The translations under genes and the position numbers were made by a program. A stretch of 64,000 nucleotides of DNA, taken from assembly GCF_900496975.1 (NCBI RefSeq), contig NZ_UFQC01000015.1:1-64000 (forward strand), written 5' to 3'. The stretch comes from Achromobacter veterisilvae. GTDB lineage: Bacteria > Pseudomonadota > Gammaproteobacteria > Burkholderiales > Burkholderiaceae_B. Below the pieces are notes generated by a model. It ran no database searches. It had not been told where the DNA came from and saw only the letters and a list, made by a program, of their open reading frames with translations. Positions within the stretch are counted from its first letter, which is position 1. Each line of letters begins with the position of its first letter. Below are positions 1 to 9,482 of the stretch, one piece after another.

Positions 1-208
<208 letters not shown>

Positions 209-218
209 ATATAAAGCT

Positions 219-292
219 TGGAGCGGGTGAAGGGAATCGAACCCTCGTCGTAAGCTTGGAAGGCTTCTGCTCTACCATTGAGCTACACCCGC
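219..292 (-). tRNA. tRNA-Gly (TCC anticodon)
   Basis: The reverse strand gives acceptor stem GCGGGTG/CACCCGC, anticodon loop CTTCCAA (anticodon TCC), a GGTTCGATTCC T-arm and an encoded CCA. It is the middle tRNA of the tyr-gly-thr-tuf transcription unit. Confidence 0.95.
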
Positions 293-440
293 GGCTACCC
301 TTTCACCTTCTCTTTCCCAAACCTTTCAACATCCAGGCCCGGAAAGCCTTGCCGCCTTCCTTGCAAAGGCCGCCCAGCGCTTCCTGAACCTAAACATTGC
401 AAATCCAGGCCAACTGCGCCTGGATTCGGGTATGGGTCTC

Positions 441-527
441 TGGTGGAGGAGGTTGGATTCGAACCAACGTAGGCGCAAGGCCAACAGATTTACAGTCTGC
501 CCCCTTTAACCACTCGGGCACCCCTCC
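441..527 (-). tRNA. tRNA-Tyr (GTA anticodon)
   Basis: An 87-nt class II tRNA with a long variable arm, acceptor stem GGAGGGG/CTCCTCC (one G-T pair), anticodon loop CTGTAAA (anticodon GTA) and an encoded CCA. It is the first tRNA of the cluster leading into tuf. Confidence 0.95.
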
Positions 528-636
528 AGAGAATTCGAGATTATGAACACTTTCAGATCCGGTGTCAAACGATTCGGACGAAATATTCAAAAATCTTGTT
601 CAGCCACCCCGCGTTTGCGCGCAGAGGGGGCGTAGC

Positions 637-1800
637 TTACAGGTTTCCGCGGATCGCTGCACGAAAAAGATCGGCGTACTGCTCCGCCGTGTAATCGACC
701 GGGTTGGTGCCGGCCGAGGGATCCTCGGCCGCCATGCGCCCCACCCGCTGCGCCTGGGCCTCGTCGATGCCGATATCCGCCAGCGTATGGGGGATGCCCA
801 GGCCCTCTCGCAGCGCCAGCACCCAGTCCAGCACGGCGCCGGAGCCGCCCCCTGGCAGATCCAGGTAGCGCGCCAGCGCCTCCAGCCGCGGCGCCACCGC
901 GTGCTGGTTGGCCTTCAGCACGTAGGGCATGAGGATGGCGTTGAGCGTGCCGTGGTGCGCGTCGTACAGCGCCCCCAGCGGGTGCGCCAGCGCATGCATG
1001 GCGCCCAGCCCGCGCTGGAAGGCCGTGGCGCCCATGCTGGAAGCCACCAGCATCTGCTGGCGCGCCTGCAGGTCGCCCCCGTCGGCCACCGCCCGGGGCA
1101 GATACTCCTTGATCAGGCGCATGCCCTCGATCGCGATGCCGGCCGCCATCGGGTGGAAGAATGGCGAACAGTACGCCTCCAGATTGTGCGACAGCGCATC
1201 CATGCCGGTCGCGGCCGTGATCTTCGGCGGCAGGCCGACGGTGAGTTCGGGATCCAGGATCACGATGGCCGGCAGCATGCGCGCATGGAAGATGATGCGC
1301 TTGACCTCGGCCGACTCGTCGGTGATGACGGAAGCGCGCCCCACTTCCGATCCGGTGCCGGCGGTGGTCGGCACCGCCACCACCGGCGCCATGCCGGCCA
1401 CGTCCACCCGCAGGTAGTTGTCGCCGACGTCTTCGAAGTCCCACAGCGGGCGTTTCTGCCCCGCCATCAGTGCAATGGCCTTCGCCGCATCCAGCGCCGA
1501 CCCGCCGCCCAGGGCGATCACGCCGTCATGGCGCCCTTGCCGGTACGCCGCCACGCCGTCATCTACGTTGCGGCCCGTGGGATTGCCCTTGATCTCGTGG
1601 AACAGGCCGCATTCGAGGCCCGCCTGCCGGCAGGCGGCCACCGCGCCCTCCACCATCGGCAGCGCCGCCAGCCCCGGGTCGGTCACGAGCAGCGGCCGCG
1701 CCATGCCGAGTTCGCGGCACCAGCCGGGCAGCTCCTTGATGCGGCCAGGGCCGGCCTTGATGGAGGTGGGGTAATTCCAATTTACGCTGGGCACGGTCAT
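637..1800 (-). CDS. Iron-containing alcohol dehydrogenase family protein
   Basis: A 387-residue protein of the Fe-dependent (group III) alcohol dehydrogenase family, which oxidises alcohols with NAD(P)+. The glycine-rich nucleotide motif [10 protein letters not shown] is near residue 100. The metal-site regions [12 protein letters not shown] and [16 protein letters not shown] supply the expected Asp and His ligands. It is the last gene of a four-gene minus-strand unit with an aldehyde dehydrogenase, a glutamine-synthetase-like ligase and a phosphatase. By analogy with the isopropylamine (Ipu) pathway, it could oxidise the hydroxyl of a gamma-glutamylated amino alcohol. The true substrate cannot be read from the sequence. 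Confidence 0.85.
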   Translation of the reverse strand: MTVPSVNWNYPTSIKAGPGRIKELPGWCRELGMARPLLVTDPGLAALPMVEGAVAACRQAGLECGLFHEIKGNPTGRNVDDGVAAYRQGRHDGVIALGGGSALDAAKAIALMAGQKRPLWDFEDVGDNYLRVDVAGMAPVVAVPTTAGTGSEVGRASVITDESAEVKRIIFHARMLPAIVILDPELTVGLPPKITAATGMDALSHNLEAYCSPFFHPMAAGIAIEGMRLIKEYLPRAVADGGDLQARQQMLVASSMGATAFQRGLGAMHALAHPLGALYDAHHGTLNAILMPYVLKANQHAVAPRLEALARYLDLPGGGSGAVLDWVLALREGLGIPHTLADIGIDEAQAQRVGRMAAEDPSAGTNPVDYTAEQYADLFRAAIRGNL

Positions 1801-1821
1801 GGTTCGCTTCCTGTCGTCGTG

Positions 1822-3210
1822 TCAGACGCTGCGCAGATGAAAGGACTTGGCTTGCGTGAGCTGCTCGTATCCGACGGCCGACAGCGACACGCCGCGGCCC
1901 GAATGCTTGACCCCGGTCCAGGCCAGCGCGGGGTCGAGATAATCGCAGCGGTTCATGAAGAACGTGCCGGTGCGGACCTGGCGGCCGATATGCAGCGCGG
2001 CGTCCTCGTCCTGCGTGAAGGCCGCCGCCGTCAAGCCATAGGGGCTGTCGTTCATCAACGCAATGGCTTGCTCGTCGCTGTCGACCGGCATGATGCCGAC
2101 GACCGGACCGAAGCATTCGTCGTTCATGACCCGCATGCGATGGTCCACCTGGGTCAGAAGCGCGGGCGCGACATAAGGCGAGTCATTGCTCGCTTCCTTG
2201 AAATACGAAGGATCTATCATATTCCTGGCACCGGCCGCCACGGCCTCGTCGACGATCTCGCGGATCTCGGCGGCGGCGCGAACGCGCACGACCGGCCCGA
2301 GCGTCGTTTCCTCGTGCAGCGGATTGCCCAGCACATAGCCTTGCGTCAACGCAACGGCGCGCTCCACGAACTCGTCGTACCGGGGCCGCGCCACGTAGAT
2401 GCGCTGGATACCGCAGCAGGACTGGCCGGAATTGAAATAGGCGCCGTCCACCAGCGTCTCGACCGCATGGTCGATCCTGGCGTCCGCCCGCACATAGGCC
2501 GGGTCGTTGCCGCCCAGCTCCAGGCCGACACCGATGAACCGCCCCGCCGCCGCCTCCTCCACGGCGCGTCCACCCCGCACGGAACCGGTAAAGGAGACAT
2601 AGCCGATCTCGGGCGCGCGGATCAGCCGCTGCGCGATGTCGTGGCTGGCATGCAGGTACTGGAATACACCGTCGGGCGCGCCAGCCTCGCGGAACGCGCG
2701 CCCGATGAATTCCGCGCACAAGGGCGTCTGGTCCGAGTGCTTGAGAATGACGGTGTTTCCCGCCATCAGGGCGGGAACGATGCTGTTCACGGCGGTCAGC
2801 AAGGGGTAGTTCCACGGCGCGATCGTCAGGGCGACGCCGATGGGTTCGCGGCTGATGAAGCGCGTGAAGCCGGCCTGCGCCGGGACCGGGATGGGCGCCA
2901 GCGCCTCGCCCGCGATCGAGATCATGTGGCGCGCACGGGCTTCGAAGCCCGCCACCTCGCCGGGCGTGTAGCGCAAGGGCCGGCCCATCTGGATGGTGAT
3001 GGCGCGCGCGATCTCGTCCTTGGCCGCGACGAAGCGGTCGACGGCGTCCGATACGATGCGCCCCCTGGCCTCCACGCCCAGCGCCTGCCAGCCGGGCTGC
3101 GCGGCCTGGGCATCGGCAAGCGCCTGCGCGATCTGCGCCTCGCTGGCGTAGGGGCGGCGAACGGCCTCGCGCCCGTCGATGGGACTGATGGTGATGAGTT
3201 CCTGGGTCAT
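1822..3210 (-). CDS. NAD(P)-dependent aldehyde dehydrogenase
   Basis: A 462-residue ALDH-superfamily enzyme, in the succinate-semialdehyde-dehydrogenase-like size class. Visible motifs are the APWNYPLL cofactor segment, the SFTGS turn, the catalytic Glu in GLELGGNDPAYV and the nucleophilic Cys in FNSGQSCCG (two adjacent Cys). It lies 21 bp upstream of the alcohol dehydrogenase and 31 bp downstream of the ligase on the same strand, so alcohol-to-aldehyde-to-acid oxidation is probably a single pathway here. Confidence 0.88.
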   Translation of the reverse strand: MTQELITISPIDGREAVRRPYASEAQIAQALADAQAAQPGWQALGVEARGRIVSDAVDRFVAAKDEIARAITIQMGRPLRYTPGEVAGFEARARHMISIAGEALAPIPVPAQAGFTRFISREPIGVALTIAPWNYPLLTAVNSIVPALMAGNTVILKHSDQTPLCAEFIGRAFREAGAPDGVFQYLHASHDIAQRLIRAPEIGYVSFTGSVRGGRAVEEAAAGRFIGVGLELGGNDPAYVRADARIDHAVETLVDGAYFNSGQSCCGIQRIYVARPRYDEFVERAVALTQGYVLGNPLHEETTLGPVVRVRAAAEIREIVDEAVAAGARNMIDPSYFKEASNDSPYVAPALLTQVDHRMRVMNDECFGPVVGIMPVDSDEQAIALMNDSPYGLTAAAFTQDEDAALHIGRQVRTGTFFMNRCDYLDPALAWTGVKHSGRGVSLSAVGYEQLTQAKSFHLRSV

Positions 3211-3241
3211 GGCGGCCCTGTACAGGCGGATTGGTCGGGGA

Positions 3242-4627
3242 TCAGATGATTTCGAAGTAGCGCGCCAGTTCCCAGTCGGTCACGTGGCGCCTGAACTGGC
3301 GTTCTTCCCATTCGCGCGTCGCCACGTAATGCTCGACGAAGGCGTCGCCGAACAACTGGCGCGCGGCCTCGGATCCGCGCAACCGCTGGGCGGCCTCCCA
3401 TAGCGTGTTCGGCAGCCGCAAATGCGCGGGGAACTGCTGCGTGTAGGCGTTGCCCTGCACCATCGGTTCCGGCGTCAGGCCCTGTTCGATGCCATACAGG
3501 CCGGACGCCAGGGCGGCGGACAGGGCCAGGTAGGGATTGGCGTCGGCCGATCCGATGCGCACCTCGACGCGCTGCGATTTGTCGCTGCCCGGGATGAGCC
3601 GCAGCGCGGTGGTGCGGTTCTCCATGCCCCAGGTGGCGTCCAGCGGCGCCCAGTACCCGGGAACCAGCCGCGAATAGCTGTTGACGGTTTGGGCATACAA
3701 GGCCATGAATTCGGGCAGATAGCGCTGCACGCCCGCCATGAACGACGCTTGCGCCGCGCTCATGGCATGCGGCCGCGCTTCGTCGTAGAAAGCGGACCGG
3801 CCCGTCTTCCTGTCGCGCAGCGACAAGTGGATGTGGCCGCTCTGCCCCGGATGGTCGTGCGACCACTTCGCCATGAAGGTCGCCATCAGGCCGTTCTGCT
3901 GCGCCAGCGCCTTGGTGAACGTTTTGAAGAGAAACGCCTTGTCGCCCGCGGCCGCGGCCAGGTCCACCGCGATGGCGGCCTCCAGCACGCCCGGCCCCGT
4001 CTCGGTGTGCAGGCCCTCGATGGGCATGTCCATGCGTTCGCACAGGTCCAGGAGCTTGCGGTAGAAATCGCCTTCCACCGTGCTGCGCAGCACGGAGTAG
4101 CCGAAATTCCCCGGCGTCCAGTTTTCGAGGTTGCGGTAGTTTTTCGCGCGCACGGAATGCGGCGTTTCGCGGAACATGAAGAACTCGTATTCCAGGGCGG
4201 CATAGGCGTCGTAGCCCATGGCGGCGGCGCGGTCCAGGATCCGGTGCAGCAGGCGCCGCGGGCAGATGGCGCCCGCGTCCCCTTCGAATTCCGCCAGGAA
4301 CAGCAGCATGTCTTCGCCGCCCGGGCCCTGTTCCAGCGGCAGCCTGCGGCCGGTATGGGGAAGGATCCTGAGCTTGGCGTCGGGGTAGGCCGTATGCCAG
4401 CCGGTGTACTTGGTGTTGTCGTAGAGCTGGTCATCGAGGTCCCAGCCGAACACCACGTCGCAAAATGCCAGCCCCGAGCGCAGCGCGCCCAGGAACTTGT
4501 CGCGGCGCAGGTACTTGCCCACCATGACGCCGTCGATGTCGGACAGGCCGACCTTGATATGCGAGAGCGAGCTGGCTTGCACCAGCCGCTCCGCGTCCTC
4601 CACCGTTGCTACCCCTAGTGCATGCAT
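3242..4627 (-). CDS. Glutamine-synthetase-family ligase (gamma-glutamyl-amine synthetase type)
   Basis: A 461-residue protein with the glutamine synthetase catalytic fold. It shows the metal-binding EYEFFMF segment, HTETGPGVLE, the ATP-site SGHIHLSL, MENRTTALR and the C-terminal RVEVRIGSADANPYLALSA region. It lacks the context of a housekeeping glnA and resembles PuuA/IpuC-type enzymes that join glutamate to an amine. Its neighbours (alcohol dehydrogenase, aldehyde dehydrogenase, phosphatase) suggest an amino alcohol as acceptor. No gamma-glutamyl hydrolase was found beside it, so a release enzyme would have to be encoded elsewhere. Confidence 0.85.
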   Translation of the reverse strand: MHALGVATVEDAERLVQASSLSHIKVGLSDIDGVMVGKYLRRDKFLGALRSGLAFCDVVFGWDLDDQLYDNTKYTGWHTAYPDAKLRILPHTGRRLPLEQGPGGEDMLLFLAEFEGDAGAICPRRLLHRILDRAAAMGYDAYAALEYEFFMFRETPHSVRAKNYRNLENWTPGNFGYSVLRSTVEGDFYRKLLDLCERMDMPIEGLHTETGPGVLEAAIAVDLAAAAGDKAFLFKTFTKALAQQNGLMATFMAKWSHDHPGQSGHIHLSLRDRKTGRSAFYDEARPHAMSAAQASFMAGVQRYLPEFMALYAQTVNSYSRLVPGYWAPLDATWGMENRTTALRLIPGSDKSQRVEVRIGSADANPYLALSAALASGLYGIEQGLTPEPMVQGNAYTQQFPAHLRLPNTLWEAAQRLRGSEAARQLFGDAFVEHYVATREWEERQFRRHVTDWELARYFEII

Positions 4628-4687
4628 GCTCGTTCACCTTGCTGTGTCTGAAGCGTTGCGTTGACCTGCGGGCGGGCGGCGCGGCGT

Positions 4688-5494
4688 TCAGGCCACGGCC
4701 GCCCCCAGCACCCGCATCGCCTGGCGATGCAGTTGCGGCGTGGCGGCCGCGACGACGCGGCCCTGCGATTCGAGGCCCAGCGGCTGCCCCGACCAATCGG
4801 TAATGACGCCGCCCGCCCCTTCGATCACGGGCGTCAGCGCCAGATAGTCGTATGGCTGCAGGCCGGCTTCGACCACCAGGTCGACATGGCCGCTGGCCAG
4901 GAGCCCGTAGCTGTAGCAATCGCCGCCGTAGCGCCGCATGCGCGCGGCCCGCGCCAGCGCGTCGAACGCGGCCAGTTCCGCGCCGGCGAAGATGTCCGGC
5001 GACGTGGCGTAAAGAATGGCCTGGCGCAGTTCGGTGCACCCGCTGGCGCGGCAGGCCTCGCCGTTCAGGCTTGCGGGCAGGCCCCAGGCGCCGGCCCAGC
5101 GCTCGTCCAGCATCGGAATGTCGATCAGCCCCAGCACGGGCCTGCCCCGATGCAGCAGCGCCAGCAGGGTGCCCCACAACGGATTGCCGGAAATGAAGGC
5201 GCGCGTGCCGTCTATCGGGTCCAGCGACCAGACCAGTTCCGCCTCGGCGCGCGAGGCGCCGAATTCCTCGCCGAAGATGCCGTGATCGGGGTATTCCCGG
5301 GCGATGGCCTCGCGCAGGGCGGCTTCGACCTCTCTGTCGGCCTGGGTGACCGGGCTTTCGTCCGCCTTGGTGTCGACCGCCAGCGGATGCCGGAACCACT
5401 TGCGCGACAAGGGCCGGACCCGATCCGCCAGCGTCCGGGCGAACGAGGAATAGGCCGCCAACTGCGGCGCGGACAACGGCGGAGAGGTTTGCAT
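4688..5494 (-). CDS. Inositol-monophosphatase-family phosphatase, HisN-like
   Basis: A 268-residue protein of the Mg-dependent IMPase superfamily. The metal-site motifs are GEEFG (around residue 75), DPIDGTRAFISG (around residue 93) and GGVITDWSG near the C terminus. The DPIDGTRAFISG form is typical of HisN-type histidinol-phosphate phosphatases, whose substrate is itself a phosphorylated amino alcohol. It is the first gene of the minus-strand unit, next to the divergent promoter region and facing the ABC transporter. A general IMPase role cannot be excluded. Confidence 0.82.
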   Translation of the reverse strand: MQTSPPLSAPQLAAYSSFARTLADRVRPLSRKWFRHPLAVDTKADESPVTQADREVEAALREAIAREYPDHGIFGEEFGASRAEAELVWSLDPIDGTRAFISGNPLWGTLLALLHRGRPVLGLIDIPMLDERWAGAWGLPASLNGEACRASGCTELRQAILYATSPDIFAGAELAAFDALARAARMRRYGGDCYSYGLLASGHVDLVVEAGLQPYDYLALTPVIEGAGGVITDWSGQPLGLESQGRVVAAATPQLHRQAMRVLGAAVA

Positions 5495-5688
5495 CGATGG
5501 CCTCCAGGCGCGGCGCGAGAAAGCGCGCCTACGCCAAAAAAATGCCCGAATACAGGTTTTTCCAGTCTAGACACGTTGCCACAAATTTGCAAACATACCT
5601 AAAACTGCAACCCGCTTTCTGTCTTGCCGGCCGCAGTCCGCATACGTAGCTCACCACCGTTGCCGTGTATTCCAACCGGAGTCCCATC
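5495..5688. promoter_or_regulatory. Divergent promoter/operator region of the catabolic and transport locus
   Basis: This 194-bp intergenic segment separates the phosphatase (minus) from the solute-binding protein gene (plus) and is AT-rich relative to its flanks. It carries an A7 run, a TTTGCAAA palindrome at 5586-5593 and a clear GGAG ribosome site before the ATG at 5689. The palindrome is a plausible site for the DeoR regulator encoded at 9483-10244, but no consensus is known for it. Confidence 0.45.
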
Positions 5689-6696
5689 ATGCAATGTATG
5701 AAGAAGCTCAGTCTTGTGGTTGCAGTAATTTCCCTAGGTTATGCGCAGGCGCATGCCGGCGCGATCACCGTCTACACCGCGCTCGAGGAAGACGAGATCG
5801 CGGCCTACCTGAAGGCCGCCAATGCGGCGATGCCCGACATCAAGGTCAACGTGCTGCGCCTGTCCACGGGCGACCTGGGCGCGCGCCTGATCGCCGAGGC
5901 GTCGAACCCGCAGCAGGACATTATCTGGGGGTTCGCCGTCAGCAACATGCTGGACCCGCGGCTGCTAAACCTGCTGGAACCGTACGCGGCCAAGGGAATG
6001 GACGCCCTGCCCGCCCGGTACAAGGGCGCCGACAAAAAGTGGTTCGCGGCCACCGGCTACGTCGCGGCCTTCTGCGTGAACACCGACAGGCTGAAGTCCA
6101 AGAACCTCCCCATGCCGACGTCCTGGGAAGACCTGGCCAAGCCCGCCTACAAGGGCGAGATCGTCATCCCCAGCCCCGCAGCGTCCGGCACGGGCTATCT
6201 CCAGATCGTCGCGCTGCTGCAGGGATTGGGCCAGGAAAAGGGCTGGGCGCTGCTGAAGGACCTGGACAAGAACGTGGCGCAGTACACGCCGTCCGGCTCG
6301 CGCCCCTGCAAGATGGCGCGCGCCGGCGAATACGCGATCGGCGTGTCTTTCGCCTTCCCCGCCATGCAATCCATCGAAGAGGGCTACCCCATCAAGATGG
6401 TGATTCCCTCCAAATGGGTGGGCTACGAACTCGAGGCCTCCGGCCTGATGAAGACGGCCAAGAATCCGGCGGACGCCAAGCGCTTCCTCGACTGGACCCT
6501 GTCGGAACAGGCGGGCGGGCTGTACAGCAAGTACAAGGAACTCGTGACCATCCCCGGCGCCGCCCCCGACAAGGCGGCGGAAGCCGCGGGCCTGCCGAAG
6601 GACCTGGGCGCGGTGCTGTATCCCGTGGACTTCCAGAAGTCGGCGGCGGAGCGCGACGCCACGATCAAGACCTGGCAGGACACCATCAAGCGTTGA
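5689..6696 (+). CDS. ABC transporter periplasmic solute-binding protein (2-aminoethylphosphonate type)
   Basis: A 335-residue secreted binding protein. A signal peptide (Lys-Lys, then a hydrophobic core, then AHAGA) covers about residues 1-26, and the mature protein opens ITVYTALEEDEIAAY, as in the FbpA/AepX-like family. The ATG at 5689 was chosen over an upstream GTG at 5665 because GGAG lies 8 nt before it. It heads the transporter operon followed by the ATPase and a fused permease, the arrangement known for putative 2-aminoethylphosphonate importers. The ligand here could be that compound or the isosteric phosphoethanolamine. Confidence 0.85.
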   Translation: MQCMKKLSLVVAVISLGYAQAHAGAITVYTALEEDEIAAYLKAANAAMPDIKVNVLRLSTGDLGARLIAEASNPQQDIIWGFAVSNMLDPRLLNLLEPYAAKGMDALPARYKGADKKWFAATGYVAAFCVNTDRLKSKNLPMPTSWEDLAKPAYKGEIVIPSPAASGTGYLQIVALLQGLGQEKGWALLKDLDKNVAQYTPSGSRPCKMARAGEYAIGVSFAFPAMQSIEEGYPIKMVIPSKWVGYELEASGLMKTAKNPADAKRFLDWTLSEQAGGLYSKYKELVTIPGAAPDKAAEAAGLPKDLGAVLYPVDFQKSAAERDATIKTWQDTIKR

Positions 6697-6743
6697 CGGC
6701 ATCGCGGCCGGCGCCGCCGGCCGCCGTCCGTCCTGGAGACGCC

Positions 6744-7751
6744 ATGTACCTGGAATTGCGCGGGATACGCAAGACTTTCGACGGTTCGGTCGCGCTGGAA
6801 GACATCGACCTGTCGGTGGGCGAACACGAATTCGTCTGCCTGCTCGGCCCCAGCGGCTGCGGCAAGACCACCTTGCTGCGCATCGTGGCCGGGCTGCTGC
6901 CGTTCGACCGCGGCGCCATCACCCTGGGCGGCCGGGACCTCAGCGCGCTGCCGGCGCGCAAGCGCGGGTTCGGCATCGTGTTCCAGTCGTACTCGCTGTT
7001 CCCCAACATGACCGTGGCCGAGAACGTGGGCTACGGATTGCGCATCCGCGGCGAGAGCCGCGACCGCGTCGCAGCGCGGGTGCGGGAGCTGCTGGCGCTG
7101 ATCAAACTGCCCGACTACGCCGGACGCTATCCGCACCAGTTGTCGGGCGGCCAGCAGCAGCGCGTGGCCCTGGCCCGCGCGCTGGCCGTGGATCCGGCGC
7201 TGATCCTGCTGGACGAACCCCTGTCCGCGCTGGACGCGCGAGTGCGCACCGACATGCGCGCCGAAATCCATGAAGTGCAGCGCCGCCTGAAGATCCCGAC
7301 CATCATGGTGACGCACGATCAGGAAGAGGCACTGACGCTGGCGGACAAGATCGTCTGCATGAACGACGGGCGCATCGAACAGGTGGGCTCGCCCGCCGAT
7401 CTGTACCTGCGGCCGCGCACGCGGTTCGTGGCGAACTTCGTCGGGCTGAGCAATCTGTTGCCGACCGACTGGGTGCGCGATGCGATGCCCGAATTGCTGG
7501 CGACGCGGCCCGAAGGCGCCAGCGATCGCTACGAAGCCTGCCTGCGGCCGGAAAACCTGCGCGTGGCGGCCGACGAGTTCGGCGCCGGCCGCGTGCAGGA
7601 CATGACCTTCATGGGCAACCTCACCCGCCTGCGCATCGCCTGGCGCGGGCGCGAACTGGTCGTGGAACAGCACGGCGCGGCCGGACTGTCGCGCGGCGCC
7701 CCCGTTCGCCTGGACGCCGAGCCGGACCAATGCGCCTGGGTCAGCGTATGA
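6744..7751 (+). CDS. ABC transporter ATP-binding protein (aminoethylphosphonate/iron type)
   Basis: A 335-residue ATPase with Walker A GPSGCGKTTLLR (about residue 36), signature LSGGQQQRVALARALA, Walker B LILLDEPLSALD, the H-loop VTHDQEEALTLADK and a C-terminal TOBE-like regulatory region. It energises import by the neighbouring permease. It lies 47 bp after the binding-protein gene and 31 bp before the permease, clearly one operon. Confidence 0.92.
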   Translation: MYLELRGIRKTFDGSVALEDIDLSVGEHEFVCLLGPSGCGKTTLLRIVAGLLPFDRGAITLGGRDLSALPARKRGFGIVFQSYSLFPNMTVAENVGYGLRIRGESRDRVAARVRELLALIKLPDYAGRYPHQLSGGQQQRVALARALAVDPALILLDEPLSALDARVRTDMRAEIHEVQRRLKIPTIMVTHDQEEALTLADKIVCMNDGRIEQVGSPADLYLRPRTRFVANFVGLSNLLPTDWVRDAMPELLATRPEGASDRYEACLRPENLRVAADEFGAGRVQDMTFMGNLTRLRIAWRGRELVVEQHGAAGLSRGAPVRLDAEPDQCAWVSV

Positions 7752-7782
7752 CGGGCGCGCCCGCCCGCGCCGGAGCCGCCGC

Positions 7783-9465
7783 GTGAGCGCCGCCCACGCC
7801 AGTTCTGCCCTCGCGGCGCCGGCGGGCCGCGCACCCTGGTCGGCGGACCGCCTGCTGCTATGGACCTGCGTCGGCATCCCGCTGGCCGGCCTTGCGCTGT
7901 TCTTCCTCTATCCGCTGGCCACGGTGGCCTGGCACAGCCTGGTCGAGAAAGACGGCTCCATCGGCCTGGGCAACTATGCCGAGGTCTTCGCCACCCGCGG
8001 CATCCTGACCGCCACGCTGAACAGCCTGGCCATGAGCTTCGCCACCACGGCCGTCAGCATCGTGCTGGGCTTCGCCATCGCATACGGCCTGGACCGTAGC
8101 TGCATGCGCGGCAAGTCCATCGTCCAACTGGCGCTGGTGCTGCCCTTGCTGGCCCCGTCGCTGGTGCAGGGGCTGGGGCTCATCTTCCTGCTGGGGCGCA
8201 ATGGCCTGGTGCACCGCTGGACCGGCTGGGAAATCGATATCTACGGCTTCTGGGGCCTGCTGATCTCCAACGTGTTCTATGCCCTGCCCCAGGCCGTGCT
8301 GATCCTGCAGGCGGCCCTGCGCAACATGGATGCGCGCTACTACGACGCGGCCGAGGTCATGGGCGCGTCCGGCGCCCGCCAGTTCTTCGACATCACCCTG
8401 CCCAATTGCAAGTTCGGCCTGCTCAGCGCGGCCTTCGTGGTGTTCGTCATCACCATCACCGACTTCGGCAACGCCGCGGTGATCGGCGGCAATTACCGCG
8501 TGCTGGCGACCGAGATCTACAGCCAGGTATCTGGACAGATGAATTTCGGCATGGGCTCCGTGGTGGGCATCCTGTTGCTGCTGCCGTCGCTGATATCGGT
8601 GCAGATCGAGCGCGTGGCCTCGCAGCGGCAGTTCGGTTCGGCCTCGCCCAGCGGCCTGAAGGTCGCGCCGCGGCCCGCCCGGGGACGCGACGCGGCCTTC
8701 GCCGCCGGCGTGCTGCTGGCAAGCGGCACGATCATCGTCACGGTGGCCACGGTGGTCTTCGCCAGCTTCATGCGGCTGTGGCCCTACCGCATGGAGTGGA
8801 CGCTGAAGCATTACGACATTACGGTCAGCGGCGGCTATGCGCCGCTCTGGACATCCCTGTACCTGTCGCTGGCCGCCGCGGGCGGCGGCGTGCTGCTGCT
8901 GTTCTTCCTGAGCTTCGGCGTGTGCCGCATCCCGCGCGCGTGGGCCAAGCTCGTATACATGCTGGCGGTGTTGCCGGTGGGGGTGCCCGGCCTGGTCCTG
9001 GGCCTGTCCTACATCTTCGCGTTCAATGTGCCGGGCACGCCGCTGTACGCGCTCTACGGCAGCGCCGCGCTGATCGCCCTGTGCAACTTCTACCACTACC
9101 ACACGCAGGGCTTCCTGACGATGATGACGGGCATGCGCGCCGTGCCGCAGGCCCTGGAGGAAGCGGTCAGTTGCCTGGGCGGGGGCACGCTGCGGGTGCT
9201 GCGCGACGCGGTGCTTCCGCTGATCGGCCCCACCGTGCTGGGCGTCTTCTTTTTTCTGTTCATGCGGTCGATGGTCACCCTGTCGGCGGTAATCTTCCTG
9301 GTCACGCCGTCCGTCAGCGTCGCGCCGGTCTCCGTGCTGCGCCTGGACGAGGCCGGGTTCGTCTCGCAGGCGGCGGCGTATTCAACCCTTATCATGCTGG
9401 TCGTGGGGGGTTCCCTGCTGGTATTGCGCGCCCTGATAGCCTGGGCCGCAAAGCGGCGGGCATAG
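7783..9465 (+). CDS. ABC transporter fused permease (two BPD domains, aminoethylphosphonate type)
   Basis: A 560-residue inner-membrane protein with a GTG start, preceded by CGGAG. Two consecutive binding-protein-dependent permease domains (about residues 25-280 and 305-555) each contain several hydrophobic helices. EAA-type loops appear as YYDAAEVMGASGARQFFDI and ALEEAVSCLGGGTLRVLRDA. This head-to-tail fusion is a hallmark of the putative 2-aminoethylphosphonate and ferric-type importers, so one polypeptide forms the whole channel. Confidence 0.9.
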   Translation: MSAAHASSALAAPAGRAPWSADRLLLWTCVGIPLAGLALFFLYPLATVAWHSLVEKDGSIGLGNYAEVFATRGILTATLNSLAMSFATTAVSIVLGFAIAYGLDRSCMRGKSIVQLALVLPLLAPSLVQGLGLIFLLGRNGLVHRWTGWEIDIYGFWGLLISNVFYALPQAVLILQAALRNMDARYYDAAEVMGASGARQFFDITLPNCKFGLLSAAFVVFVITITDFGNAAVIGGNYRVLATEIYSQVSGQMNFGMGSVVGILLLLPSLISVQIERVASQRQFGSASPSGLKVAPRPARGRDAAFAAGVLLASGTIIVTVATVVFASFMRLWPYRMEWTLKHYDITVSGGYAPLWTSLYLSLAAAGGGVLLLFFLSFGVCRIPRAWAKLVYMLAVLPVGVPGLVLGLSYIFAFNVPGTPLYALYGSAALIALCNFYHYHTQGFLTMMTGMRAVPQALEEAVSCLGGGTLRVLRDAVLPLIGPTVLGVFFFLFMRSMVTLSAVIFLVTPSVSVAPVSVLRLDEAGFVSQAAAYSTLIMLVVGGSLLVLRALIAWAAKRRA

Positions 9466-9482
9466 ACTAGGAAACATCGGAC

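Noticed and set aside
562-3249. A very long open frame on the plus strand opposite the alcohol and aldehyde dehydrogenases
   Set aside because: Its translation is Arg/His/Gln-rich low-complexity sequence typical of the antisense of GC-rich genes, with no motif; the minus-strand enzymes are complete and well conserved.
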